A stretch of 63,760 nt of DNA from Streptomyces hiroshimensis. GTDB taxonomy: Bacteria > Actinomycetota > Actinomycetes > Streptomycetales > Streptomycetaceae. The translations under genes were made by a program, and so were the position numbers. Below, one piece after another: positions 19,651-28,493 of the stretch (position 1 is its first letter; every line of letters starts with the position of its first letter). The notes under the pieces were generated by a model. That model ran no database searches and was not told the DNA's origin. It was given only the letters and a program-made list of their open reading frames with translations. Location: the NCBI RefSeq assembly GCF_014650335.1, contig NZ_BMUT01000003.1:40783-104542 (forward strand), given 5' to 3'.

Positions 19651-20721
19651 GTGAGCCAGGTGCTCTATAGCGAGCGGTCGTGGAATCCGCTGGCGCGGAC
19701 CGTGGAGCTGACCGAGGACGGGCTGCGGAGGGGCGGCGTGACCACGCCGTTGAGTGAGCTGAACCTCGGTGCCATGGCTGAGGCGTTCCAGCGCGCGTGC
19801 TGGCTCGGAGGCGGCGGGGCGGAGCGCCCGCTGGAGCGGCTGCCGGACGGGCCCGGAATCGTCCCGGTGACCCGCGTCACCGGCACCGCCACACCGGTGA
19901 AGGTGCGGCAGGCCGCCGCGTTCGCCGACAAGCTCGGGCAGTTGGCGGTGCGACGGTGCGGCGGGCCCGGGCAGGTGGCCGGCCTGGCGGCCCGGGCCCG
20001 GGCCGAGGGCGTACCGCTGTGGATCGCGCGGCGGTTCGCGCCGGGGCCCGCCGGGCCCGTCACCGTCGCCGTGGACCGGCGTTTGGTGCGCGTGGACGTC
20101 TGGGGGCCCGGTGCCCCCGTCGTACGGATCCGAGCGCCGCACGGCTTCTACCGCGACGCCACCGAACCGTCCAAGGGTCTGCGCCTGACGGTCGGCGACG
20201 TTGCGGCGGAGCTCGTGCTCAAGAAGAAGCTGCGCAAGTCCAAGAGTTTCGCGGAGGCCAGGCTGCCCGGGCAGCACTGGGTGCTGCGGCGCGAGAACGC
20301 GATGAGTTCGTGGCTGCTGCGCGACGAGCGGCGTGTCGTCCTCCTGACGCGTCCCCCGCGCCGACCAGTGCTCGAACCGGGCACGGTACTGCTGCCGCTG
20401 GCCCCCGTACGGTACGAGAGCCCCGACCCGCTGGATGCCGTCATGGCGCATGTCTTCGCCGTTGCCTTCGGGCTCGGGGACACGACAGGTTTGGTGCGGT
20501 TCCGGTCGGAGCGGCGCCGCGTGAACGGGGGTGAGCCGGTCGCCACCGACGAAGGGTGGGGCCTCCCCTGGTTCAGCAACCTCGGAAAGGGCGGCGACGA
20601 CAACGAGCCCGGCGGCAGCGACGGCTGGGGCGCGGACGGCGGAGACGGCGGAGACGGCAGCGACTCCGGTGGGGGCGATGGCGGGGACAGCAGCGGGGGC
20701 GGCGACGGTGGCGGCGACTAG
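19651..20721 (+). CDS. Conserved hypothetical protein with Gly/Asp-rich tail
   Basis: I do not recognise a family. The 356-residue product starts at GTG 19651. It has a mixed alpha/beta body with a basic middle (LVLKKKLRKSKSF) and a strand-rich segment (VTVAVDRRLVRVDVWGPGAP). The last ~55 residues are low-complexity Gly, Asp and Ser, of the kind often seen after TPM or DUF domains facing the cell envelope, but I see no signal peptide or membrane helix. Single gene; converges with the flavoprotein gene downstream with 43 bases between. Confidence 0.7.
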   Translation: MSQVLYSERSWNPLARTVELTEDGLRRGGVTTPLSELNLGAMAEAFQRACWLGGGGAERPLERLPDGPGIVPVTRVTGTATPVKVRQAAAFADKLGQLAVRRCGGPGQVAGLAARARAEGVPLWIARRFAPGPAGPVTVAVDRRLVRVDVWGPGAPVVRIRAPHGFYRDATEPSKGLRLTVGDVAAELVLKKKLRKSKSFAEARLPGQHWVLRRENAMSSWLLRDERRVVLLTRPPRRPVLEPGTVLLPLAPVRYESPDPLDAVMAHVFAVAFGLGDTTGLVRFRSERRRVNGGEPVATDEGWGLPWFSNLGKGGDDNEPGGSDGWGADGGDGGDGSDSGGGDGGDSSGGGDGGGD

Positions 20722-20764
20722 CCGGCCGTCCCCGCCGCAGGGCGCGATGCGTTAGTGGCCGGGC

Positions 20765-21934
20765 TCAGCTGGTGTGGGCGGGGTGCGCGTCCGGGAGGGT
20801 GTCGGACGGCCAGAGGGTGTCGGGGAAGAGGGCGTCGTCGGAGCCGGTGTCGGGCATGAGAGTGGCGAGCATGTGCTGGGCGGTCTTGGCGTGCCCGGTT
20901 GCGCGGGGCAGCATGGCGCTCTCATAGGCGTCGAGGGCCGCGTCGACGGTGGAGTGGCCGATGACGGCTTGGGCGAGTTCGGCGCCGTCGAGCAGGGCGA
21001 GGTTGGCGCCGACGCCGACGGGCGGCATCAGGTGGGCGGCGTCGCCGAGCAGGGTGATGCCGGGCACGCGCTGCCAGGAGTGGGGAACGGGAAGTACGAA
21101 CATGGGCCGGTTGATGAAACCGCCTTCGTTCTCGCGCAGGATGTCCAGCAGCCTCTCGTGCCAGCCCTGGTACCGGGCGAGGAGGCGCGCGCGTACGGCT
21201 TCGGTGTCCGCGAGGTCGAGGCCGGCGTGCCAGTCCTGGGGGCCGCGGAAGGTGATGTAGGCGCGGGCGTGTCCGTTGCTGTTGCGCTGCAGCATCAGGC
21301 TGCGGCCACCCGCCTTGGCCGCCATGGTGCCGCGGCCGACCAACTGGGCGATGCCGGGGTGGCGGTGGTCGATGTCGTCGAAGTGGGCTTCCACCATCGT
21401 GACACCGGCGTAGGAGGGCTGGGCGTCGGAGAGCGCGGGGCGTACCCGGGACCAGGCGCCATCGGCACCGATGACCAGGTCGAACTCCTCGGTGGTGCCG
21501 TCGTGGTGGTGCAGGCGAGCGGCACCGTGGGGTAGCGGAGTGACTGCCTCTACGGGGTGGCCCCAGCGCACCGTGCCGGGGGCGAGGGACTCCAGCAGGA
21601 GCGCGCGCAGCTGACCACGGTCGATCTCGGGCCGGCTCAGATTGCCCTTGCCGGCCTGGTCGTGGCGTATCAGGGAAGCGTGGCGGTCGTACAGGTGCCA
21701 CTCCTGGTCTTCGGGCCGGGACAGGGCGAGGAACCGGTCGAACAGCCCGGCTGCGTGCAGGGCTGCCTGGCCGGTGTCTTCGTCGATGTCGAGAGAGCCG
21801 CCCTGCGAGCGGGAGTCGGGGTCGGTCTCACGCTCGAAGACCGTGACCGGCACGCCGTGCTGCTGCAGGACGCGTGCGCAGACGAGGCCGCCCAGGCCGG
21901 CGCCGGCGATCGCGATACGAGGGGTGGTGGACAC
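20765..21934 (-). CDS. FAD-dependent monooxygenase, TetX-like
   Basis: A 389-residue flavin monooxygenase of the group that includes TetX. The FAD Rossmann motif is IAIAGAGLGGLVCARVLQ; the TetX-type signature QGGSLDIDEDTGQAAL follows FERE; VIGADGAWSRVR is the DG motif, and LLGDAAHLMPPVGVGANLAL is the second FAD motif. I place the start at GTG 21934, ten bases after GGAG; GTG 21943 is in frame but sits one base from that site. The divergent TetR gene (245-base gap with a strong operator) probably regulates it. Whether it degrades tetracyclines or acts on an endogenous metabolite cannot be told. Confidence 0.87.
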   Translation of the reverse strand: MSTTPRIAIAGAGLGGLVCARVLQQHGVPVTVFERETDPDSRSQGGSLDIDEDTGQAALHAAGLFDRFLALSRPEDQEWHLYDRHASLIRHDQAGKGNLSRPEIDRGQLRALLLESLAPGTVRWGHPVEAVTPLPHGAARLHHHDGTTEEFDLVIGADGAWSRVRPALSDAQPSYAGVTMVEAHFDDIDHRHPGIAQLVGRGTMAAKAGGRSLMLQRNSNGHARAYITFRGPQDWHAGLDLADTEAVRARLLARYQGWHERLLDILRENEGGFINRPMFVLPVPHSWQRVPGITLLGDAAHLMPPVGVGANLALLDGAELAQAVIGHSTVDAALDAYESAMLPRATGHAKTAQHMLATLMPDTGSDDALFPDTLWPSDTLPDAHPAHTS

Positions 21935-22129
21935 GAGGGTCACGCTCCGTTCGATGGTGAAGAGAGTGCTGGTGTCTTTGCGGTGACGCCCTGACGCCCC
22001 TGTTCCGGGCATGGCACATCAGTCGTTCCGGTGTGCGGACGCGCCCCGGGGTCGGCGGCTGAGTGCCGGGTCAGGCTTACTCACCCACAGAAGCACAGCA
22101 GCTCCAAAAGTACAACTGCTCCGACTTTC

Positions 22130-22155
22130 CATCCGATCGCCTTTACGATCGGATG
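22130..22155. promoter_or_regulatory. TetR-type operator, perfect 10-bp arms
   Basis: CATCCGATCG-CCTTTA-CGATCGGATG is a perfect inverted repeat with a 6-base spacer, 24 bases before the ATG of the TetR gene. The position implies autorepression, and probably repression of the divergent flavoprotein gene. Confidence 0.8.
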
Positions 22156-22179
22156 CCCTCAAGCGGGTAGGGTGGGTGC

Positions 22180-22797
22180 ATGGCCAAGACGACGACCGGG
22201 ACGACGACAGGGCGCCGCGAGCGCAAGAAGGCTCAGACCAGGCAGGCTCTGGCGGATGCCGCGCTGCGGCTGTTCACCGAGCGCGGCTTCGACAACGTCG
22301 GTGTACGCGAGGTGGCGGAGGCGGCCGACGTCTCGCTGAGCACGCTCTTCAAGCACTTCCCCAGCAAGGAGGCCCTCATCTTCGACCTGGACGCGGACAT
22401 CGAGAGCGCCCTGGTCACCGCCGTTCGCGACCGGGCCCCCGGCCAGTCCGTGCTGCACGCCCTGCGCGACCACATGGTGCACACCCGTACCGCCGTGCGG
22501 ACCGACGACCCCATGTTCGTCCTCGTGGAATCCACCCCTGCGCTGCGGGACTACGCCCGGCGCATGTGGGGGCGCCACGAGAAGTCACTGGCCGCCACCC
22601 TCGCCGAGGCCACCGGGCTCGCCCCGGAAGACCCCACTGTCACCGGCCTGGCACGCTTCGCCCTGGAAGCCCCCGGCATCGCCAATGCAAGCGACGACGC
22701 GGTCCGCACCATGCGCGACTTGTTCACCCTGCTGGAACACGGCTGGGCCGCCACCCCCCTGGCACGGCAGGAGGACCGCCCCGGTCGGGAGGGGTGA
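22180..22797 (+). CDS. TetR family transcriptional regulator
   Basis: A 205-residue TetR protein. The N-terminal HTH is textbook: ALADAALRLFTERGFDNV, VREVAEAADVSLSTLFKHFP, SKEALIFD. The C-terminal ligand domain is unremarkable, with ALRDYARRMWGRHEKSL matching the TetR_C MftR-like branch. It is transcribed away from the TetX-like monooxygenase, with a perfect 26-base operator just upstream, so a local regulator that responds to the flavoprotein substrate is the likely arrangement. Confidence 0.92.
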   Translation: MAKTTTGTTTGRRERKKAQTRQALADAALRLFTERGFDNVGVREVAEAADVSLSTLFKHFPSKEALIFDLDADIESALVTAVRDRAPGQSVLHALRDHMVHTRTAVRTDDPMFVLVESTPALRDYARRMWGRHEKSLAATLAEATGLAPEDPTVTGLARFALEAPGIANASDDAVRTMRDLFTLLEHGWAATPLARQEDRPGREG

Positions 22798-22861
22798 CGG
22801 CGCATCCGATCCCGTCGGGGTCAGCTCAGCCTGGTCGTGGCGTACGCCTCGATAAGACCTA

Positions 22862-22972
22862 CCGGAAGGTCGACCGGAAGGCCTGCTGATCGGCTTCGCC
22901 GCCCCCTCCGAGCACGGGTATCCCCTCGCTTTGGAGGCCTTGTCCTCGGTCATGGCGGACGCCATACGCTGA
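22862..22972 (+). pseudogene. Possible MocR/PdxR-type C-terminal remnant
   Basis: A 37-codon open stretch without a start reads PEGLLIGFAAPSEHGY and then PLALEALSSVMADAIR before a TGA. This resembles the last 30 residues of GntR-MocR aminotransferase-like regulators, which end with a similar LLxGF/YAxPxEHxY...ALEAL block. Nothing upstream extends it. Weak, short evidence. Confidence 0.35.
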
Positions 22973-23023
22973 CCGGCGGCTACGGGAGCGCCCCGGGGCT
23001 ACGGGACGCCCCGCAGGCGAAGG

Positions 23024-25564
23024 TCAGCCGATCGTGATCATCTTGGCGACGCTGGGAACCCCCGCCGCGTCGAGGGCGAAGAGCATGTAGGTGCCGGGCA
23101 GGGCCACTCCGGGATCACCGGGGACGGTCAGCTCATAGGAGGTCGCGCCCGTCTGCCGGAAGGTCAGCGGGACTCTCCGCTGGTCGTTGTCGACCGAATG
23201 GGTCGCCGCTCCGGCTCGTACCAGGGAGAAGGCGGTGACCGGCTTGTCGGTCGTCACCGGCAGGACGGCACCGTTCGCGACCCTGGCGGGCGGTGTGGTG
23301 GTGAAGGCCGGGCGGGGCTTCCGGGTGCCGTCCGGGTTGAGGAGGTACGGCGGGGTGAAGACGGCCCCGTCGGAGTGGTTGGTCGCGCAGTCGCCGCACA
23401 GCCCGCCGCCGCCCGAGAAGATCCGGCCGTCGGGCAGCAGGTTCGCCACGCTGTGATAGTTACGCGGGACCGCCATGCTGGCCATCTTGGTGAAGGCGCC
23501 CGTCGCCGGGTCCCAGATCTCCGGGGTCATCACCGAGGTGGCGTCACTGAAGGGGACCGGATAGGACTGCCCGCCGAACACCGCCACCTTGCCGTCCGGC
23601 ATGACGACGCTGTTGCCGAACGAGCGGGCGTAGGCCATGTCGCCCGTGCGCTTGCTGACCGGCCGGGTGCCGTCGCCGAGATCGACGGTGTAGGCGCGGC
23701 GGGTGGCGTTCACGTTCTCGTACGCGGTGGCGCCGCCGAGCGTGAGGAGCTTGCCGACGTCGTAGGAGACGGCGTTGCCGTTCATGGCGTCCGGGCTGTC
23801 GGCGCGCGTGCCCGCCGACGTGATGGTGCCGTTGCCGGTGGTGTCGATCCAGTTCAGCTGCTTGCTCGGACCCAGGTGCAGCACCCGGCCGCGGGAAGTG
23901 GCGTGCAGCCACTGGTGGTTGTCGGCCCGGTAGGGGCCGGCGGGGTCGGCGGTCATGGTGTCCTTGACGGGTACGCCGGGCAGCCTCCGCCACTTCCCGG
24001 TCGCCGGGGACCACACCTCGCCGTCCTTGCCCCCGCGGGCGCCGCTCCAGGATCCGCCGAGCACGAACGCCTCGCCGTTGGAGAGCAGTGTCATGGCCTG
24101 GTACCCGCGGGGGATGTTCATCTCGCCGGTGGCGGACCAGGTGTCGGTGCGGGGGTCGTAGATGCTGGCGCGGGACGCGTTGCTGCCGCCGGTGACCAGC
24201 ACCCGGCCGTCGGCGAGCATGGCGATGCCGGGGCAGAACATGTCGTGGCCGGTGTTGTCGACCCGGCGCTGGGTGACCTGCCCGGTGCCGAGGTCCATGA
24301 TGGCGGTCTGGGTGTAGCCGTTGCTGCCCCCGAACCGGTCGATGGCGTACGCGGACCAGGCCAGCAGCTTGTTGTTCGGCAGGACGGCGGTGGCCACGGG
24401 GACGAGCGGGAATCCGGTGACCCGGTCCCAGGTGCCGGAGACGGCGGGGTCGGCGGGGCCGCTCAGCCGGACTTCGGCGGCGGAGCTCCAGGGTCCGCGG
24501 TTGCCGGCCTCGGTGGTGGCGGTCAGCCGGACGAACCGGGCCGGGACCGGCCGGGTGAACGTGGTGCTCTTGACGGTGTCGTCGTCCTTCCATACGCCAC
24601 CGGCCACCGGACTCCCGAAAGAGACCCCGTCGAGGCTGGTGGCGACGGAGTACGCGCCGATGCGTCCGTTGGCCCCGGACCCGGACTTCCGGGGCTGGTA
24701 GGTGAGCGCGGAGACCGTCTGCGTGCGGTGCATGTCGATGGTGACGGAGTGGGGCAACGGCGTCGCGCTCCCCGACCACCGGCTGTGCCAGAGGGTGTCG
24801 GCGTCTCCGTCCAGGATGTTGGCGGCGCGGTTGTCGGCCTGGGCCGTCTCCTCGTCGCTCGCGGAGGCGGTCCAGCCGGTGGTCGGCAGGTCGACGACGG
24901 AAGCAGGCAGCCCCGGGTCGCCCAGCAGCCGGATCTCGGCGGCGGAGCTCCAGGGCCCGCGGTTGCCCGCTTCGGAGGTGGCGGTCAGCCGGACGTACCG
25001 CGTGCCGCGGGCGGCGAAGCTCAGCGTCTTGGTGGTCGTGTCGTCGGCCAGGGTGCCGCTCGCGACGGCCGCGCCCCAGTTCTGCCCGTCGGTGCTGAGG
25101 TGGATGGCGTACTCGCCTACACGGCCGTTGGGGCTGTCGGTGCGCGGCTGGTAGAGGAGCGCGGACACCACCTCGGTGCGGTGCATGTCGATGACCAGGG
25201 AGTGCGGCATCGGAGCCGCGCTCCCCGACCACCGGCTGTGCCAGAGCGTGTCGGCCTTGCCGTCCAGCACGTTCGCGGCGCGGTTGTCGGCCCGGGCGGT
25301 CTCCTCATCGCTCGCGGTGGCGGTCCAGCCCGCCCGGGAGAGGACGGGCGCCGCCGGCTCCATGGCCGAGGCGGGTGCCGCGGCGTGGTGCGGGCGCGGC
25401 GGGCGGGCGCCCTGCTCCTCGGCGGCGGCGACCCCGCCGTCGCGCGCGCCCAGCACGGGCAGGAGCGCGACGATGACGGCCACCAGGGCGAGCAGGACGA
25501 GCCGCTGGGATCTGAGACGGGAAAGGCGGAACAGGCCGGCTCGGCGGGATAAGTCGGGTAACAC
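23024..25564 (-). CDS. Galactose-oxidase-like radical copper oxidase with two discoidin domains
   Basis: An 846-residue exported or membrane-anchored oxidase. GTG 25564 has CAGGAG five bases upstream. A hydrophobic segment (about 15-40) is followed by two F5/8-type C (CBM32-like) domains (about 75-215 and 225-370, each with ADNRAAN and LWHSRWSGSA), a kelch propeller (about 380-740) and the early-set C-terminal domain. All galactose oxidase active-site residues are present: Cys444 and Tyr488 (44 apart, as Cys228-Tyr272, for the thioether cofactor), Trp506 stacking residue, Tyr703-His704 and His789. Related GlxA acts in Streptomyces hyphal glycan formation. Codons 2 and 5 are TTA, so translation should need the bldA tRNA. 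It lies 224 bases after the P450 gene. Confidence 0.9.
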   Translation of the reverse strand: MLPDLSRRAGLFRLSRLRSQRLVLLALVAVIVALLPVLGARDGGVAAAEEQGARPPRPHHAAAPASAMEPAAPVLSRAGWTATASDEETARADNRAANVLDGKADTLWHSRWSGSAAPMPHSLVIDMHRTEVVSALLYQPRTDSPNGRVGEYAIHLSTDGQNWGAAVASGTLADDTTTKTLSFAARGTRYVRLTATSEAGNRGPWSSAAEIRLLGDPGLPASVVDLPTTGWTASASDEETAQADNRAANILDGDADTLWHSRWSGSATPLPHSVTIDMHRTQTVSALTYQPRKSGSGANGRIGAYSVATSLDGVSFGSPVAGGVWKDDDTVKSTTFTRPVPARFVRLTATTEAGNRGPWSSAAEVRLSGPADPAVSGTWDRVTGFPLVPVATAVLPNNKLLAWSAYAIDRFGGSNGYTQTAIMDLGTGQVTQRRVDNTGHDMFCPGIAMLADGRVLVTGGSNASRASIYDPRTDTWSATGEMNIPRGYQAMTLLSNGEAFVLGGSWSGARGGKDGEVWSPATGKWRRLPGVPVKDTMTADPAGPYRADNHQWLHATSRGRVLHLGPSKQLNWIDTTGNGTITSAGTRADSPDAMNGNAVSYDVGKLLTLGGATAYENVNATRRAYTVDLGDGTRPVSKRTGDMAYARSFGNSVVMPDGKVAVFGGQSYPVPFSDATSVMTPEIWDPATGAFTKMASMAVPRNYHSVANLLPDGRIFSGGGGLCGDCATNHSDGAVFTPPYLLNPDGTRKPRPAFTTTPPARVANGAVLPVTTDKPVTAFSLVRAGAATHSVDNDQRRVPLTFRQTGATSYELTVPGDPGVALPGTYMLFALDAAGVPSVAKMITIG

Positions 25565-25788
25565 ATCGGCTCCTGGAGGACTTGGAAGACCTGAAGATCT
25601 GAAGGGCCCGGAAGGCCCGGTAGACCTGGAGGTCAGGCACTGAGTCGGTACGGGCAATGCCCGGAACCGGGACGGAAGAGGTCACTCTTCTTGCCGGGAA
25701 GAGAGGTGTAAAGACGTCAATCCGGCCGATGCCTCGTGCGGTCTTGCCGATGTGGTGTGAGCGAGTGGTGTCAGCGATGGGGTGTTGC

Positions 25789-27000
25789 CTATGTGTACGC
25801 GATGGGCAGGTGGCGTGGCCCGCGCAGAACCGGGCTGCGGCGGTACGGCGGCGGGTCTTCGAGCAGGCGCGGGTTGCCGGGGTGGCGCAGGAGCGTGTTC
25901 AGCGCGATCTGTGTCTCGATCCGGGCCAGTGGTGCGCCGAAGCAGCTGTGGATGCCGCTGCCGAAGCCGAAGTGCTGGTTGTCCTCGCGTGCCGGTTCGA
26001 AGCGGTCGGGGTCGGGGAAGCGCAGGGGGTCACGGTTGCCGGAGGCGAGCACGAGGATGAGGGGCGCGCCCTTGGGGATGGTGACGCCCGCGACCTCGAT
26101 GTCGGCCAGCGGGGTGCGCTGGGGCAGGAACTGGACGGGCGGTTCGTAACGCAGCAGTTCCTCCACCGCGCCGGGCATCAGAGCCGGTTCGTTGCGGAGC
26201 CGTTCGAGCGCGTCGGGGTTGCGCAGCAGGGTGAGCATGCCGTTGGTGATGAGGTTGACGGTGGTCTCGTGGCCGGCGATGAGCAGCAGGACCATGGAGG
26301 ACATCAGTTCCGGCTGCGTGAGGCGCTCCTGAGGGCTTTCGTCGTTGACGAGGGCGGAGAGCATGTCGTCGGTGGGGTGACCGCGCCGTTTCCCGGCGAG
26401 CTCCCCCAGGTACATGCCCATGGCCGACCGTGCCTCCAGTGCGGCGTTCCGGCGTGGTGCGGGGTCTTCGCCGGCGGCGGGGTCCAGGCTGTCCACGATC
26501 GCGTCGGCCCAGGTGTGGATCTGCGGTACGTCGTCGTGCGGCACGCCGAAGAGCCGGCAGATGACGGTGACAGGGAGCGGAAAGGCGAAGTCGTCGACGA
26601 GGTCGATGCTGTCCTCGTTCCGGAGCGCACCGGCCAGTTCCTCGGCGATGCGGGTGATGTCACCGTGCAGGGCGTCGATGCGCTGCGGGGTGTGGGGCGG
26701 CCCGAAGGGGCGCATGACCAGGCTGCGCAGGCGCTCGTGTTCGGGGTCGTCGACCGAGATGAAGGCCGGTGGGAGCTGGTCCGCCCCTTGCAGGGTGTCA
26801 TCCGGTTCGGTGCGGTTACGGCGGTCCGAGCTGATCCGCGGGTCGTGGAGCAGCGTGGCGATCTCGTGGTACGTGCCCACGAGGTAGCTGCCGTCTTCCT
26901 GCCGTGCGACTTTCTTCTCGCGGAGTTCCTCGTACAGCGGGTAGGGGTCGGCACGGTTGGCGTAGTCACTGATCCGGCGGAAGAGGGTGTCGGCGGACAT
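25789..27000 (-). CDS. Cytochrome P450
   Basis: A 403-residue soluble bacterial P450. The I-helix oxygen motif is LLLIAGHETTVN, the K-helix ExxR is EELLR, and the haem loop is FGFGSGIHSCFGAPLAR with Cys353 as iron ligand. ATG 27000 has GAGGAG five bases upstream. It is the last gene of a three-gene unit after the ferredoxin and ferredoxin reductase genes, so electrons should flow NAD(P)H to reductase to [3Fe-4S] ferredoxin to P450. The substrate is unknown; the CYP105/107-like sequence suggests secondary metabolism or xenobiotic oxidation. Confidence 0.94.
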   Translation of the reverse strand: MSADTLFRRISDYANRADPYPLYEELREKKVARQEDGSYLVGTYHEIATLLHDPRISSDRRNRTEPDDTLQGADQLPPAFISVDDPEHERLRSLVMRPFGPPHTPQRIDALHGDITRIAEELAGALRNEDSIDLVDDFAFPLPVTVICRLFGVPHDDVPQIHTWADAIVDSLDPAAGEDPAPRRNAALEARSAMGMYLGELAGKRRGHPTDDMLSALVNDESPQERLTQPELMSSMVLLLIAGHETTVNLITNGMLTLLRNPDALERLRNEPALMPGAVEELLRYEPPVQFLPQRTPLADIEVAGVTIPKGAPLILVLASGNRDPLRFPDPDRFEPAREDNQHFGFGSGIHSCFGAPLARIETQIALNTLLRHPGNPRLLEDPPPYRRSPVLRGPRHLPIAYT

Positions 27001-27071
27001 GTGGCTCCTCGTGAGGGGGCGAGCCGTGGGGGCGAACCGGGTGGGCGGGCCATGGGGGCGAGCCGGTGAGG

Positions 27072-28493
27072 TCAGCTGTCCGGCCGCAGCAGGGTCAGGC
27101 GACGGTCGGGCAGATGGCCGGTGAGGGCGACGGTCGGGCCGTGCGAGAGCACGTGGGGGTCCGGCACGTCGGAGGGGACGGGCTCGCTGCCCGCGACGCC
27201 GTCGGCGGCACCGGGGCCGGGCGGGAACGGCGCGGCCGTTTCGATCAGATGCCGGTAGTAGTCCAGCCACTTCGCCATGTTGACGCTGACCGCGGCCGTG
27301 ACGCGCCCCCGGTAGCCGTAGACCGCGACCAGGCGACGCTCCTCCGGCGAGCCTTGGGCGATGACGACCTGATCGGAGAAGGTCGGCACGCCGACGGACT
27401 TGATGTTGAGGCCGAACTGGCTGGACCAGAAGGCGGGCACCGCCAGGTGAGGGCGTCTGAGCGTCGCCGGGCTGACCATGTTGTGGGCCGCCACCTCGGC
27501 CTGGGCGACGGCGTTGCCCCAGTGTTCGAGGGCGAGCATCTGGTATTCGAAGAGCGGGTGGGGGAAACGGGCGACGTCACCGGCGACGAAGATGTCGTCG
27601 GTGACGATCCCGTACATGTCGAAAGCCCGGCATCCCGCGTCACAGGCCACCCCACGGGGTCCCGCGGCGAGGCCGGAGTCGGCCAGCCATTCGGTGTTGC
27701 GGACCGCGCCCAGCGCGACCACGGCCACATCGGCGTCGATCCGGCTGCCGTCGGAGAACTCCGCCCCCGTCAGGCGGCCGCCGCTGCCCCGGAGAGCCGT
27801 GACGGTCACCTCGCAGCGCAGGTCGACCCCGTGCGCCCGCTGCAATGTCGCCGCGAAGGCGCCGGCCGTCGCCCCCAGCGCGCCGATCAGGGGTGCGCGG
27901 CCGCGTTCGGCGACGGTCACCTCCAGGCCGCGCTCCCGGCAGGCCGAGGCGATCTCCGAGCCGGTGAACCCGGCGCCGATCACGAGGACGCGGCGCGGCC
28001 CGGATTCCAGACGCTCGGCGAGGCGGCCCGCGTCATCGCTGGTGCGCAGCGTGAACACCCCGTCCAGGGCAGCCTCGCCGGAGTCGGGCCAGGGCCGGGC
28101 CCGGGTGCCGGTGGCGATCAGCAGCCGGTCGTAGGGCAGCTGATCCCCGTTGCCCAGGAGCACGCGCTTCCCTGCCGGGTCGAGTCCGGTGGCCCGTACA
28201 CCGAGCATCCACTGCGCGTCCGTCTCCCGCCGGGCGGGCAGCCCGCAGTCCTGTGCACGTACCCGGCCGAGCAGCACCTGTTTCGACAGCGGCGGCCTGT
28301 CGTAGGGAGGGTGCGGCTCCTCCCCCACCAGGGTCAGCGAGCCGCTGAACCCCTCGTCGCGCAACGCCTCGGCGGCACGCAGCCCGGCCAGCGACGCGCC
28401 GACGATGACGATCCGCCCGTCGCGCATGTCCCTCACGCCCTGCCTGTCCCGCCTGTCCTTCCCGTCCTGCCCGTCCCGCCCGTTACCGGACAT
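27072..28493 (-). CDS. NAD(P)H-ferredoxin reductase (FAD)
   Basis: A 473-residue FAD protein of the putidaredoxin-reductase type. FAD motif IVIVGASLAGLRAAEAL, NAD motif VLVIGAGFTGSEIAS, and the FAD-contacting VTDDIFVAGDVARF are all present, with a C-terminal reductase domain. The ATG at 28493 has GGAGGG five bases upstream inside the end of the ferredoxin gene and overlaps it by 11 bases, implying coupling. That start adds about 22 residues of GxD-type repeats; the ATG at 28427 right before the FAD motif is the alternative. After the reductase domain there is an unusual proline-rich tail of about 60 residues. Confidence 0.88.
   Translation of the reverse strand: MSGNGRDGQDGKDRRDRQGVRDMRDGRIVIVGASLAGLRAAEALRDEGFSGSLTLVGEEPHPPYDRPPLSKQVLLGRVRAQDCGLPARRETDAQWMLGVRATGLDPAGKRVLLGNGDQLPYDRLLIATGTRARPWPDSGEAALDGVFTLRTSDDAGRLAERLESGPRRVLVIGAGFTGSEIASACRERGLEVTVAERGRAPLIGALGATAGAFAATLQRAHGVDLRCEVTVTALRGSGGRLTGAEFSDGSRIDADVAVVALGAVRNTEWLADSGLAAGPRGVACDAGCRAFDMYGIVTDDIFVAGDVARFPHPLFEYQMLALEHWGNAVAQAEVAAHNMVSPATLRRPHLAVPAFWSSQFGLNIKSVGVPTFSDQVVIAQGSPEERRLVAVYGYRGRVTAAVSVNMAKWLDYYRHLIETAAPFPPGPGAADGVAGSEPVPSDVPDPHVLSHGPTVALTGHLPDRRLTLLRPDS
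28446..28481. repeat. Four 9-bp units at the reductase 5' end
   Basis: Units GTCCCGCCT, GTCCTTCCC, GTCCTGCCC and GTCCCGCCC follow each other. On the coding strand they read as purine-rich ribosome-binding-site-like blocks or, if translated from 28493, as GRD-GQD-GKD-RRD. Confidence 0.85.

Noticed and set aside
23198..25552. 784-codon plus-strand frame opposite the copper oxidase
   Set aside because: Low-complexity Gly/Arg/Val-rich product with no domain; the minus strand encodes a complete oxidase with all active-site residues.
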